A program made the position numbers and the translations under genes. Positions 16,413 through 26,191 of a DNA stretch of 61,440 nt are shown here, piece by piece; within the stretch, counting starts at the first letter, position 1; every line of letters begins with the position of its first letter. Source of the DNA: Syntrophomonadaceae bacterium (lineage in GTDB: Bacteria > Bacillota > Dethiobacteria > DTU022); contig SKOR01000020.1 in NCBI GenBank assembly GCA_007119965.1, positions 1 to 61,440 of the forward strand, written 5' to 3'. A model generated the notes under the pieces. The model saw nothing but the letters and a program-made list of their open reading frames with translations, was not told the origin of the DNA and searched no databases.

Positions 16413-17702
16413 ATGAAAATAAACCTGCTTTACGGAAACCAGGCCCTTCCCTTGGAACTGCCTGATGATCGGGTTAAAGCAGTATTGGAGGCGAGGCCGC
16501 TGCCGTTTGCCGATTCAGAGGAAGAGCTGGTCAGGGCAGCGATGGCTGAGCCTACTGATTCGGCTCCTCTATCAGAATTGGTTAACAGCGGAGAGAGCGC
16601 CTGCATAATTGTGGGCGACATGACCCGTTCATGGGTGCGCCACGATATTTTGCTGCCTGTCATCCTCGGGGAACTTAACCGGGGCGGAATAGCTGATCGG
16701 GATATAGTTATTATATCGGCAACGGGAGATCACAGGGAGCAAAGTGCTGATGAACATAAACTTCTGGTTGGAGAAGAGGTTTACAGCAGGATCAAAGTAA
16801 TTGACCATCGGGCCCGTAACAGGGATGAGCTTGTTTTCCTTGGCAAAACAGCCTACGGGACTCCGGTCAGTATAAACAAAACTGTGTGCGGGGCTGATCG
16901 CGTAATTCTTACCGGCGGGATTGTCTATCATTTTTTGGCCGGGTGGGGTGGAGGCAGGAAAGCTATCCTGCCCGGGGTTGCAGGGTACGATACTATAATG
17001 AAAAACCACTCTCTTGCTTTTTACCCCGAAGAAGGCAGGGGTCTCAACCCGCATGTATGTGCCGGTAAAATTGAGGGTAACCCCTGTTCTGATGATATGG
17101 CCCGGGGGGCGGCCCTGGTTTCCCCCGATTATTTAGTCAACACCATTATTGATGAAGAAAATCACAGGATAGCATACGTTGTGGCCGGTAATTATATTTC
17201 CGCTTTCCGGAAAGGGTGCGAGCTAGTTTCAGATCATTTCGGGGTAAAAATATCCGAAAAATCTGACCTGGTTATCGCTTCATGCGGCGGTTACCCGAAA
17301 GATATAAACTTTTATCAGGCCTATAAAACCATTTATAATGCCAGTTTAGCTCTTGAGAAAGGGGGCACCCTGCTCCTTGTATCTGAAAGCCGTGAAGGTA
17401 TCGGCAGTGATCATTTTTTTTCTGTTTTTACTGCTTACCCGGACAATCCGCAGCGGGAAGCGGCTCTGCGCAGTGAATATACTATCGGCGGACAGATGGG
17501 TTATCATAGTGCCCTGGTGGCTGAAAAAAACGATATCCTTGTTCTGTCGGACCTGCCGCAGGAGCAAGTTAGAAAGATGGGCATGATCCCGGTCCGGAGC
17601 ATGGCAGATGCGCTTTCTTTTGCCGAAAATAAGCACGGTGGACTGCCGCAGGCCTGTGTGATGCCGCACGGAAGCAGCACGGTGCCTGTTTTGAAGGCTT
17701 AA
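16413..17702 (+). CDS. larA: LarA-family nickel-pincer racemase/epimerase
   Basis: 429 residues. LarA interconverts D- and L-lactate (or other 2-hydroxy acids in homologues) using the nickel-pincer nucleotide made by LarB, LarC and LarE. Visible family motifs: DMTRSW (usual position of TRP), ATGDHREQ, IDHRARN, and the segment GGIVYHFLAGWGGGRKAILPG with the active-site His and the Lys around the cofactor. The TRS in place of TRP and YHF in place of PHF suggest a divergent LarA homologue, so the substrate may not be lactate. ATG 16413 follows GAGGAGGT; longer frames upstream are not supported. larB and larC lie 22 kb downstream in this window. Confidence 0.88.
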   Translation: MKINLLYGNQALPLELPDDRVKAVLEARPLPFADSEEELVRAAMAEPTDSAPLSELVNSGESACIIVGDMTRSWVRHDILLPVILGELNRGGIADRDIVIISATGDHREQSADEHKLLVGEEVYSRIKVIDHRARNRDELVFLGKTAYGTPVSINKTVCGADRVILTGGIVYHFLAGWGGGRKAILPGVAGYDTIMKNHSLAFYPEEGRGLNPHVCAGKIEGNPCSDDMARGAALVSPDYLVNTIIDEENHRIAYVVAGNYISAFRKGCELVSDHFGVKISEKSDLVIASCGGYPKDINFYQAYKTIYNASLALEKGGTLLLVSESREGIGSDHFFSVFTAYPDNPQREAALRSEYTIGGQMGYHSALVAEKNDILVLSDLPQEQVRKMGMIPVRSMADALSFAENKHGGLPQACVMPHGSSTVPVLKA

Positions 17703-17763
17703 AGAGGGGTCATCCGAAAGCAGGGCTCTTATAAATCATACCATTAGCTCCTTTTTCTCCGCC

Positions 17764-18147
17764 ATGGTAGTAAATATTCTATTCCCGATCATGGCTTTTT
17801 TCATTGGGCTGGCAGCACTGATCGGCGTCGGCGGGAATGCCCGCGTAGCGGTCCTGCAGGGTGCCGGCAAGCCCGGCGAAGCCCGCCGTGTCCTCGGGCT
17901 GGTTATAGCCCTTGGTGTGGGCCTGGGCCTTATCGGCACCCTGATTACCGTTCTTGTTTTCCAGTCGATCCTGGCAGTCCTGGGCACTTCCTCTTCAGAA
18001 TCGCTTAGTGCATTGGACGGAAAATACCTGGTCACCATTTACCCCTTTTATACCACGATGATCATGATCTTTATCCTTGAGCAAACCGTGCGTAATGACG
18101 GCCGAACCACTGCCCAACATGGAGTCCTGGTTCTGCTGCCATGTTGA
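17764..18147 (+). pseudogene. Internal fragment of a MATE-family efflux pump
   Basis: 127 codons matching only the second to fifth helices of MATE transporters, including the signature GGNARVAVLQGAGKPGEARR and the later TVRNDGR. A full MATE protein is about 450 residues. The N-terminal helices are missing, there is no start site with a ribosome binding site, and the frame stops at 18147, right at the end of the convergent EamA gene. It is a remnant left by deletion. Confidence 0.75.
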
Positions 18148-19104
18148 TCAAGTGCTGCTGTTGTACGCTTCGCTGCTCTCTGCAGCATTTTCCGGATTCC
18201 TGTACTCTTGCGGCGGGGCAGGGGCGAAACGGTTTGTGCCCCAGACACCGGTCAGGATTGCAGCTGTACCGACCAACTGATACCAGAAAACCGTCTCACC
18301 GCGAAAAATAACCCCCGCAGCAATGGCTACAACGGTGACCATGTTGGCGAAAACAGAACCCTGGGCAGCGGTAACTTTACTGAGGACATAGTTATACATG
18401 AAAAAGGCGGCAACTGAAGAAACCACCCCGAGGTATAAAACCGTGGACCATAGCTCGGGAAGGGGAGCCAGGTAGAGGCCTACACGGCCTGCGCTTAGAT
18501 GTTGGCCCAGGGAAATAGCATTAAAAACAACTGCCCCGACAACCATCATCACCCAGGTTGTGTGGATCGGTTTATAGTTGACCGATGCCCGGCGCGAAGC
18601 AATATTATAGCAGGCCGCAGCGGCTACAGCCCCCAGCAGGAATGCCGTTCCGATGGGGTTTACCCCGGCAATAGAGCGGGTATCCATAAAAATGATGAAA
18701 ATTACCCCGGCCACAGAGGCCAGGATAAACAACACCTGCAGGCGGGTCGGGTATTCGCGCAGGACAAAAATTGCCAGGATCGCAACGAAGATGGGGATTA
18801 TCGCAATCATCATTCCGGCATATGAAGCGGAAGTCAGCAGTATTCCTGTTGTCTCTGTCGCAAAATAAAGGATCGGTTGAAAGAAGGCCAGGGGCAACAG
18901 GCTTAAATAGTCCCGCGGTTCAACCTTAATATTTATTATTCCCAGCACCCGCAGCAGGGCCATTGCGGCAACTGCTGCAGCAAATCTCAGTCCCAGCAGG
19001 TGGAATGGGTCCAGGTGATCGAGGGCCCCTCGGGTGAACATAAATGACATGCCCCAGGTCAGGGCAACTCCTATTCCGGCCAGGTAAGGCAGATAACGAT
19101 ACAT
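18148..19104 (-). CDS. EamA-family (DMT) drug/metabolite transporter
   Basis: 318 residues, ten predicted helices in two EamA repeats. The first repeat starts GIGVALTWGMSFMFTRGAL; the second contains TTWVMMVVGAVVF and the YNYVLSKVTAAQGSVFANMVTVVAIAAG signature. Likely exports amino acids or other metabolites; the substrate is not determinable. ATG 19104 is used; a TTG at 19113 in the same frame is an alternative. Neither has a strong ribosome binding site. The gene abuts the MATE fragment end to end. Confidence 0.87.
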   Translation of the reverse strand: MYRYLPYLAGIGVALTWGMSFMFTRGALDHLDPFHLLGLRFAAAVAAMALLRVLGIINIKVEPRDYLSLLPLAFFQPILYFATETTGILLTSASYAGMMIAIIPIFVAILAIFVLREYPTRLQVLFILASVAGVIFIIFMDTRSIAGVNPIGTAFLLGAVAAAACYNIASRRASVNYKPIHTTWVMMVVGAVVFNAISLGQHLSAGRVGLYLAPLPELWSTVLYLGVVSSVAAFFMYNYVLSKVTAAQGSVFANMVTVVAIAAGVIFRGETVFWYQLVGTAAILTGVWGTNRFAPAPPQEYRNPENAAESSEAYNSST

Positions 19105-19316
19105 AATAACCAACTTTCAATTAGAGGCTATGCATTACTATACATCAAACTGTTTGGTCGGGGAAGGGCGCATTAAAAAATATTTTTTAAGAGAGCTTTT
19201 TTCTATTGATTGTTGCCGGCAGTTCAGGATATTATATTGCCAATATCGATGGTTATAAGGTTTTGCCTGAAGATCCGGCCGAGGGATAAATCTTAAATTA
19301 AGGGGAGTCAAACCTG

Positions 19317-21092
19317 GTGATGGAACAGTACATCGTTTTTCTCACCCTGTCTGCCGTGCTGGCCCTTTTCATCTGGGGGCGGTGGCGCTATGATCTCGTT
19401 GCTTTAAAAGCCCTGCTTTTCCTGGCCCTGGTGGGTATAATTCCCGGGGAAGAGGTTTTCCGTGGTTTTAGTCATCCTGCGGTTATTACCGTTGCCGCCG
19501 TGCTGATTTTAAGCCGGGCCCTGATGAATGCCGGAATAGTTGACTCTGTTGTGAAGATGATGTCCAGGATCAATCAGCATCTGCACATTCAACTGGCAGC
19601 GCTAGTTGCCGCCGTGACAGTTTGTTCCGCTTTTATGAATAATATCGGGGCCCTGGCCCTGTTTATGCCTGTAGCTATCCGGATGGCCCGTAAAAGCAGC
19701 CGTTCATCGTCTATTTTCCTGATGCCCCTGGCCTTCGGTTCCCTGCTCGGCGGCCTGATGACCCAGATCGGGACCCCGCCGAACATCATCATATCTCTCT
19801 ACAGGGCCGAAACAGAGGCCCGGGTTCCTTTCGGGATGTTTGATTTTGCTCCCGTGGGGGCAGGTGTTGCCCTTGTTGGCACTATATTTATAGTTGTTAT
19901 TGGCTGGCGGCTTATTCCCTGCCGGACAGGCCGCCTTTCACCAGAAGATCTCTTTAAGGTTGACAACTACCTGACAGAAGTTTACGTTCCCGCGGGATCG
20001 AAATATGCGAACAAAAGGCTTCTTGATCTCGGCCATGCCACTGAAGGTGATATTACCGTGGTCGGCCACATCCGCAATAAAAGGAAACTGCCTTTTTTCT
20101 CTCCGTACAGGGTATTCAACGAAGGCGATCATATACTTATCAAGGCCGATCCTGAAGACCTGAAGGAATTCCTTGAAGTGACCGAACTTGAACTTGCCGG
20201 ATCAAAGAAACTGGGCGCGGAAGATCTTCGTTCCGACGAGGTAAGTGTTGTTGAGGCTGTCGTTACCGCCAACTCGGTTTTGGAGAGGCAGACAGCGCGC
20301 TCGTTAAATTTACGCTCTGTTTACGGGATCAACCTGCTCGGTATATCGAGAGAAGGTTCCCAACTTAAAGCCCGTCCTGATCAAATCCGTTTTCGCTCCG
20401 GCGATGTGCTGCTCCTGCAGGGCAGACTGGAAGTCCTGCAGGGGGTGATGTCTTCACTGGGCTGCCTGCCCCTGGTGGAAAGGGGTTTAAGGTTGGGCCA
20501 GCCCCGGGGAATTATACTCAGCATGGCAATCTTTGCCGCAGCGCTGATCAGTACCTCCCTCGGTGTTGTACCGATCGAGGTCGCGTTTATGACTGCGGCC
20601 GTTTTGATGCTCCTGGCCGGCTTTGTAAACCTGCGAGAAGTATATGACAGCATTGACTGGCCGATTATCGTTTTGCTCGGTGCAATGATCCCGGTCAGCA
20701 AGGCCCTCGAAACAACCGGGGGAGCCGAAACAATCGCCAGCGTGCTGTACGGGTTTGCCGGTAGTTTTACGCCATATATTTCCCTGACGTTGCTCCTGGT
20801 AATTACCATGCTGCTCTCCAACGTGATCAATAATGCTGCTGCTGCACTGTTGATGGCTCCTATTGCGATCAGCATCGCCGCGGGGCTCGATTTTTCTGCC
20901 GATCCCCTGCTGATGATTGTAGCGGTCGGCGCCTCCTGCGCATTTCTCACTCCAATCGGCCACCAGTCGAATACCCTGGTTATGGGGCCGGGAGGCTACC
21001 ATTTTGGCGATTACTGGAAAATGGGTCTTCCGCTGACCTTAATCATAATCTTCGCTGCTGTGCCGCTGATTCTGACAGTTTGGCCCCTTTAG
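19317..21092 (+). CDS. SLC13-family permease with two TrkA_C domains (copy 1)
   Basis: 591 residues. An N-terminal half of about five helices contains the family motif NNIGALALFMPVAIRMAR and the turn GSLLGGLMTQIGTPPNII. Two cytosolic TrkA_C/RCK_C domains (about 215-295 and 305-385) probably sense a ligand. The second membrane half ends with ASCAFLTPIGHQSNTLVMGPGGY, the DASS/SLC13 signature. Likely a sodium-coupled anion (dicarboxylate or sulfate) transporter; sulfate and phosphate transporters of this layout are known. GTG 19317 and ATG 19320 are both possible. First of three tandem paralogues. Confidence 0.9.
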   Translation: MMEQYIVFLTLSAVLALFIWGRWRYDLVALKALLFLALVGIIPGEEVFRGFSHPAVITVAAVLILSRALMNAGIVDSVVKMMSRINQHLHIQLAALVAAVTVCSAFMNNIGALALFMPVAIRMARKSSRSSSIFLMPLAFGSLLGGLMTQIGTPPNIIISLYRAETEARVPFGMFDFAPVGAGVALVGTIFIVVIGWRLIPCRTGRLSPEDLFKVDNYLTEVYVPAGSKYANKRLLDLGHATEGDITVVGHIRNKRKLPFFSPYRVFNEGDHILIKADPEDLKEFLEVTELELAGSKKLGAEDLRSDEVSVVEAVVTANSVLERQTARSLNLRSVYGINLLGISREGSQLKARPDQIRFRSGDVLLLQGRLEVLQGVMSSLGCLPLVERGLRLGQPRGIILSMAIFAAALISTSLGVVPIEVAFMTAAVLMLLAGFVNLREVYDSIDWPIIVLLGAMIPVSKALETTGGAETIASVLYGFAGSFTPYISLTLLLVITMLLSNVINNAAAALLMAPIAISIAAGLDFSADPLLMIVAVGASCAFLTPIGHQSNTLVMGPGGYHFGDYWKMGLPLTLIIIFAAVPLILTVWPL

Positions 21093-21206
21093 TTTTAATT
21101 AGCATTTTAACCAGCGGGGATTAAATAAAGGAATCGAAGTTTACATTGCTGAATTACATGATATAGATTTAATTTGCCTGCAGAGTTTGTCTTCAGGAGG
21201 ACTGTT

Positions 21207-22985
21207 ATGCTGATCGAACAGACTATAGTATTTGCGACCCTGGCCATGGTTTTGGTCCTTTTTATCTGGGGTCGCTGGCGCTATGACCTGGTAGCCCTTT
21301 TTGCCCTGCTGGTGGTCACCATTGGCGGCCTGGTTCCTGCTGCGGAGGCTTTTTCAGGATTCGGGCATCCTGCGGTTATTACTGTTGCCGCGGTGCTGAT
21401 TTTAAGCAGGGCCCTTTTCAACTCGGGTATGGTCGATTACATAGTCCGGCTGATGTCGCAGGCCGGGGAAAACCCGATCACCCAGCTTGCCATGCTTGTA
21501 ACCGCAGTTACGGTCTGTTCCGGATTTATGAATAATATCGGGGCGCTGGCCCTGTTTATGCCAGTGGCGATTCGAATGGCAAGGAAAAACAGCGTATCAC
21601 CGTCACTATTTTTAATGCCTCTCGCTTTCGGGTCCCTCCTTGGCGGGCTCGTAACCCAGGTTGGTACGCCACCCAACATTATTATCTCCATTTTCAGGGA
21701 AGATACGGCGGCGGGCATGCCTTTCAGGATGTTTGATTTTGCCCCTGTCGGTGCCGGTATCGCGCTGGCCGGTGTCTTATTTATTCTCCTGGTTGGTTGG
21801 CGGCTGCTGCCAAAGCGCAGGGGCCAGGTGTCGCGTGAAGAGCTGTTTGAAATTGATGATTATATCACCGCAGTTCACGTCCCCAAAAAGTCAACCCTGA
21901 CCGGTAAAAGGATGCGTGACCTGGAAGATGCTACCGATGGAGATATTACGGTTGTCGGCCACGAGCGTGACGGGCAGAAGTATCCCGCTCCTTCCAGGCA
22001 GAGGACATTTATGGAAGGAGACACCCTGATAATCAGGGCCAATGCTGAAGACCTGCAGGAACTGCTGGATGCAACCGGCTTAAAACTTGCGGAATCCGAT
22101 AAGACAGGCGAAGAAGAGCTCAGTTCGGATGAAATTACTGTTTTGGAAGCAACGATTACCAGGAATTCGGTGATGGAGGGGCGGACGGCTAAAACCCTGA
22201 ACCTGCGCTCCCGTTACGGGGTAAACCTGATCGGCCTGGCCAGGCAGGGCGGCCGCCTCCGTTCGAACCCGGATAATGTTCAGTTTCAGGTTGGCGATGT
22301 TTTGCTCCTGCAGGGATCCGCAGAAATACTGCAGGAGGTTCTGCCTTCCCTTGGTCTGCTCCCCCTCGTTGAAAGAGGTTTAAGAGTCGGGCAGCCGCCG
22401 CGGGTTATCCTCGGTGTAGCCATATTTGCCGCAGCCCTGGTTTTGGCCGCTACAGGGACCCTGCAGATTCAGGTTGCGTTTACCGCTGCAGCCCTGGTAA
22501 TGGTTCTGGCCGGATTTCTGTCTTTAAGGGAAATATACGCTAGCGTTGATTGGCCGGTGATCGTCCTGCTCGGTGCGATGATTCCGGTCAGTCAGGCACT
22601 GGAGACGACCGGGGGCGCCCGGTTGATCGCTGAAAGCATTTTAAATATTTCGGGAAACGCCGCCCCCTGGGTTACGCTTACCGTGATCCTGGTTGGGACT
22701 ATGTTTCTGTCCGACCTGGTTAATAATGCTGCAGCAGCAGTTCTGATGGCCCCCATAGCGATTAGTGTATCCGCCGGCCTGGGTGCTTCAGCTGATCCTT
22801 TCCTGATGAGCGTGGCGGTCGGCGCCTCCTGTGCTTTCCTGACCCCGATTGGCCATCAGTCGAATACCCTTGTGATGGGACCCGGGGGTTATAAGTTCAG
22901 TGATTACTGGCGGATGGGATTGCCCCTGGAAATTATTATAGTCCTTGCCGGGGTGCCGTTGATCATGTATGTCTGGCCGCTTTAA
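21207..22985 (+). CDS. SLC13-family permease with two TrkA_C domains (copy 2)
   Basis: 592 residues and clearly a paralogue of the preceding gene: the same opening (FVFATLA/VFLTLS type, then IWGRWRYDLVAL), the same NNIGALALFMPVAIRMAR, TQVGTPPNII and ASCAFLTPIGHQSNTLVMGPGGY. Two TrkA_C domains lie between the membrane halves. ATG 21207 follows AGGAGGA; the longer frame from 21174 runs through that site. 114 bases separate it from copy 1, so co-transcription is likely. Divergence between the copies is strongest in the TrkA_C domains. Confidence 0.9.
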   Translation: MLIEQTIVFATLAMVLVLFIWGRWRYDLVALFALLVVTIGGLVPAAEAFSGFGHPAVITVAAVLILSRALFNSGMVDYIVRLMSQAGENPITQLAMLVTAVTVCSGFMNNIGALALFMPVAIRMARKNSVSPSLFLMPLAFGSLLGGLVTQVGTPPNIIISIFREDTAAGMPFRMFDFAPVGAGIALAGVLFILLVGWRLLPKRRGQVSREELFEIDDYITAVHVPKKSTLTGKRMRDLEDATDGDITVVGHERDGQKYPAPSRQRTFMEGDTLIIRANAEDLQELLDATGLKLAESDKTGEEELSSDEITVLEATITRNSVMEGRTAKTLNLRSRYGVNLIGLARQGGRLRSNPDNVQFQVGDVLLLQGSAEILQEVLPSLGLLPLVERGLRVGQPPRVILGVAIFAAALVLAATGTLQIQVAFTAAALVMVLAGFLSLREIYASVDWPVIVLLGAMIPVSQALETTGGARLIAESILNISGNAAPWVTLTVILVGTMFLSDLVNNAAAAVLMAPIAISVSAGLGASADPFLMSVAVGASCAFLTPIGHQSNTLVMGPGGYKFSDYWRMGLPLEIIIVLAGVPLIMYVWPL

Positions 22986-23032
22986 CCTTACTTAACCGAG
23001 CGAACCGGTTTTGCAGATAGGGAGTTAAGATA

Positions 23033-25375
23033 ATGACTTTGGATATCGCTCTAACGCTGGGGATATTATTATTGGCCATCATCCTTTTTGTCACTGAATT
23101 ACTCAGGGCAGACCTGGTTGCCCTGCTGGTTCTGGTGCTGCTTGTTGTGGTTGGTCTCGTCCCACCGGAAGAGAGCATTTCAGGATTCTCAAGCCCGGCG
23201 GTGATTACAACCTGGGCAGTCTTTATTTTGTCAGCAGGCCTGGCCCGGACCGGAGTGGCCGCCAGGCTGGCCGAGCAGGTGCTGCGTCTGGCCGGAAAAG
23301 GAGAGAGCCGTCTGTTGACTGTTCTGATGGGCAGTACAGCCGCTATCTCTGCCTTTGTGATCAATGTCGGGGTGGTGGCAATGTTTTTACCGGTTACCCT
23401 TGATATCGCCCGGCGCACCGGGCGGCCTGCATCGAAGCTGCTGATGCCCATGGTCTTTGCTACCACTATTGGCGGGATGACAGTTTTGATTGGAACCGCT
23501 TCAAACCTGGTAGTCGTTGACTTTTTACGTGAAGCCGGGATGAGACCTCCGGGGTTATTTGACTTTACCATCGTTGGGGTATCGATCCTGCTTGTTGCGG
23601 TTATCTACATGCTGCTTTTGGGGCGCCGCCTGCTTCCGGAAAGGAAAAGTCCATCGGTGGATAATATTAAGCCCAGTAAAGACTTCAGACAGCATTACGA
23701 GCTTAAGGAACGCATCGCTAAGATTACCATTCCCGGGGGCAGTCCGCTGGCCGGCAAAACCCTTGATGAGAGTCGTTTCGGAAGGGCGCTCGGCCTGAAT
23801 GTGCTGAGCGTGATGCGTGAGGAAGGAGTGCGTCACATCCCCGGGCCTGATTTGGAGCTTCAGGCAGGGGATATCCTCCTGGTCCTGGGAAAACTCGATT
23901 CCATTGATGAGATTTCAGGAAAGCCTGTGGTTATGCTCCTTGATGATTCTCCTGAAACAACCTGCCTGATTTCTGACAATATTAACCTGGTTGAACTTAG
24001 TGTAACCGAAGAATCTATTTTCAACGGGAAGTCCCTGGTTGAACTGGATACAAGACAAAAGCTGGGAGTAAGTTTACTGGCTCTTCGGCGTGGCGATCAG
24101 ATCAGGCGGACTAATTTAAGTGAAGTGGTTTTTGAACCCGGCGATAATCTGCTGCTCAGGGGTCCTGTTGAAAAGCTGGAATCGCTGCGTGAGCAAGAAG
24201 AGCTTGTTATTTTACAAAACTGTGACCTGGACTATTACAACCTGGATGAACGGCTTCTTTATGTGCGCATTCCGGAAGGTTCTTCTCTTGCGGGAACTTC
24301 AATCCGGGATATGGGGCTGGCTAAGAATTACGGGATATCTGTTCTGAATATTGTCAGGAACGGCAGGGAACTGCATATGCCGGAGCCGTCTACCATCCTG
24401 AAAGAAAAAGATCTGCTTGTGGTAGAAGGCCGCTCTGTCGATATTGAGGTTCTCAGGGGACATCAATCACTGCTTGTTGACCGTAATCCGGATATAGATT
24501 TGAGCGAACTTGAAACAGATACCCTGTCGGTAGTTGAAGTAATGCTTTCTCCCCATACAACGCTTACCGGTAAAACCCTGCGCCAGTTGAACTTTCGTGA
24601 AAAATTCGGTGTTTCGGTTTTAGCAATCTGGCGCGGAGAGCGCGCTTACCGGACCAGTCTGAATGATATGCCCCTGGAGTTTGGCGATGCGCTGCTGTGT
24701 TACGGTGCAGGCGATAAATTTGCGGTTTTGGCCCGGGATACAGACTTTGTGGTTTTAAATCTTGATTACCAGGAAAAATACTTATACAAAAAAGCCCCGC
24801 TTTCGGGGCTGATTATGCTGGCGGTTTTGGCCACAGTCCTTCTTAACCTGTTGCCTATTTATATTGCAGCCATAGCAGGCGCACTTATAATGATTGTAAC
24901 CCGCTGCCTGACAGTTGAAGAGGCTTACCGGGCCATAGAGTGGAAGGCGATATTCCTGATCGCGGCAATGCTGCCCATGGGTTTTGCCATGCATAAAACG
25001 GGTGCGGCAGCTATGATCGCAGAAATTGTTATAGATGCGGTTGGCTCGCTAGGTCCAACTGCAATTCTGGCCGGCCTGATGACTATGGCTCTTATTCTCA
25101 ACCAGTTTATTCCCAGTGCCGTTAACGCGGTGGTCATGACACCCATAGCGCTTGCTTCGGCAGCAGGGCTGGGCATTTCCCCATACCCGCTTGTAATGGG
25201 CATAGCTTATTCTGTGGCAGCCAGTTTCATGACCCCCGTTTCTCATCCGGCGAATGTTCTGATCATGAGTCCCGGTGGGTATCGTTTCAGCGACTATATA
25301 AAAAACGGGTTACCCCTTTCTTTGATAGTCCTGGCAGTCAGTGTTCTTCTGCTTCCTGTTGTTTTCCCCTTTTAA
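23033..25375 (+). CDS. SLC13-type permease with four TrkA_C domains (copy 3)
   Basis: 780 residues. Same two-half membrane layout, with motifs INVGVVAMFLPV, IGGMTVLIGTASNLVVV and AASFMTPVSHPANVLIMSPGGY, but more distant from copies 1 and 2. Between the halves are four TrkA_C-type domains in a row (about 215-290, 315-390, 400-470 and 490-560), twice the number in its neighbours. The doubling looks like internal duplication of a regulatory unit. ATG 23033 is 47 bases after copy 2. Substrate unknown; anions are the usual cargo. Confidence 0.88.
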   Translation: MTLDIALTLGILLLAIILFVTELLRADLVALLVLVLLVVVGLVPPEESISGFSSPAVITTWAVFILSAGLARTGVAARLAEQVLRLAGKGESRLLTVLMGSTAAISAFVINVGVVAMFLPVTLDIARRTGRPASKLLMPMVFATTIGGMTVLIGTASNLVVVDFLREAGMRPPGLFDFTIVGVSILLVAVIYMLLLGRRLLPERKSPSVDNIKPSKDFRQHYELKERIAKITIPGGSPLAGKTLDESRFGRALGLNVLSVMREEGVRHIPGPDLELQAGDILLVLGKLDSIDEISGKPVVMLLDDSPETTCLISDNINLVELSVTEESIFNGKSLVELDTRQKLGVSLLALRRGDQIRRTNLSEVVFEPGDNLLLRGPVEKLESLREQEELVILQNCDLDYYNLDERLLYVRIPEGSSLAGTSIRDMGLAKNYGISVLNIVRNGRELHMPEPSTILKEKDLLVVEGRSVDIEVLRGHQSLLVDRNPDIDLSELETDTLSVVEVMLSPHTTLTGKTLRQLNFREKFGVSVLAIWRGERAYRTSLNDMPLEFGDALLCYGAGDKFAVLARDTDFVVLNLDYQEKYLYKKAPLSGLIMLAVLATVLLNLLPIYIAAIAGALIMIVTRCLTVEEAYRAIEWKAIFLIAAMLPMGFAMHKTGAAAMIAEIVIDAVGSLGPTAILAGLMTMALILNQFIPSAVNAVVMTPIALASAAGLGISPYPLVMGIAYSVAASFMTPVSHPANVLIMSPGGYRFSDYIKNGLPLSLIVLAVSVLLLPVVFPF

Positions 25376-25505
25376 CAGCCTGGGAGTTGACTTTCAGCCA
25401 AGTTTTTCTTTGCATAATCGGGGTAAAAATTATAAAATGAGGTTAATCGGCTGCGGTAAAATTTTGCATCGGCAACATGGATCTTTTCAGGGAGATGAAG
25501 ATGTA

Positions 25506-26174
25506 ATGAAGAATATCAAATTAAGATTGTTGGTCCTGGTGTTTTTATCGGTTTCGCTGATAGCATTCGCCGGGGCAGGGTGTGATTCCGAGCCGGATGT
25601 AATTGAGGATGCTGTAGAAGATCAACTAAACGAGTTCTTTGAAGATGACAATGATTTGCCGGATCCCGGTGAACCGGAACCCATTGAACCCTCGGAACCG
25701 GCGGAAGAACCTGCCGTAACCCCTTCCACATACTATTGGCCATGGTTAAGCCACGGGCACCTTGATTTATCGAGCGGCGAAATAATCGCGGGGCCGGATC
25801 TTTTTGAGTCAGATCTGGGCTTTATTGCCGAGTTTACAGAGGAACACAGTTATGACGGTCTCGTGGTCTGGCTCGTTGAGGATTCAGATGTATTTGCCCT
25901 GGAATGGGTAACCCTGAGCTTCGATGTCGAATATTTTAAAGACAGCGATTGGGCTTACGATATCAACTTTGAATTTAGGATTGAAGGCCTGCAGCCCGAA
26001 CCCGGTGAAGAAGGTGTCCGGGAGTTCACGGTCAGTCTGGCCGAAGAGCAGCAGGGTTTTGAGGTAGCGATCAACAGGGTTCTCCTGGGCAAGGAACAGG
26101 AGGGCAGTCTGAGTGCCACACCAATTGACTTTGTAGCCCTTGAAATAGAAATGAATGTGGTTGGTAACCCTTAA
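25506..26174 (+). CDS. Lipoprotein of unknown function
   Basis: 222 residues. Signal peptide with the lipobox at GAGC (Cys about residue 25), then an acidic Pro/Glu linker (about 30-70), then a beta-rich domain of about 150 residues starting near [16 protein letters not shown] 25506 follows GGGAGATG. I do not recognise the domain. It sits between the third permease and transketolase. Confidence 0.7.
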   Translation: MKNIKLRLLVLVFLSVSLIAFAGAGCDSEPDVIEDAVEDQLNEFFEDDNDLPDPGEPEPIEPSEPAEEPAVTPSTYYWPWLSHGHLDLSSGEIIAGPDLFESDLGFIAEFTEEHSYDGLVVWLVEDSDVFALEWVTLSFDVEYFKDSDWAYDINFEFRIEGLQPEPGEEGVREFTVSLAEEQQGFEVAINRVLLGKEQEGSLSATPIDFVALEIEMNVVGNP

Positions 26175-26191
26175 AAAGGAGTTGTCTGAGG

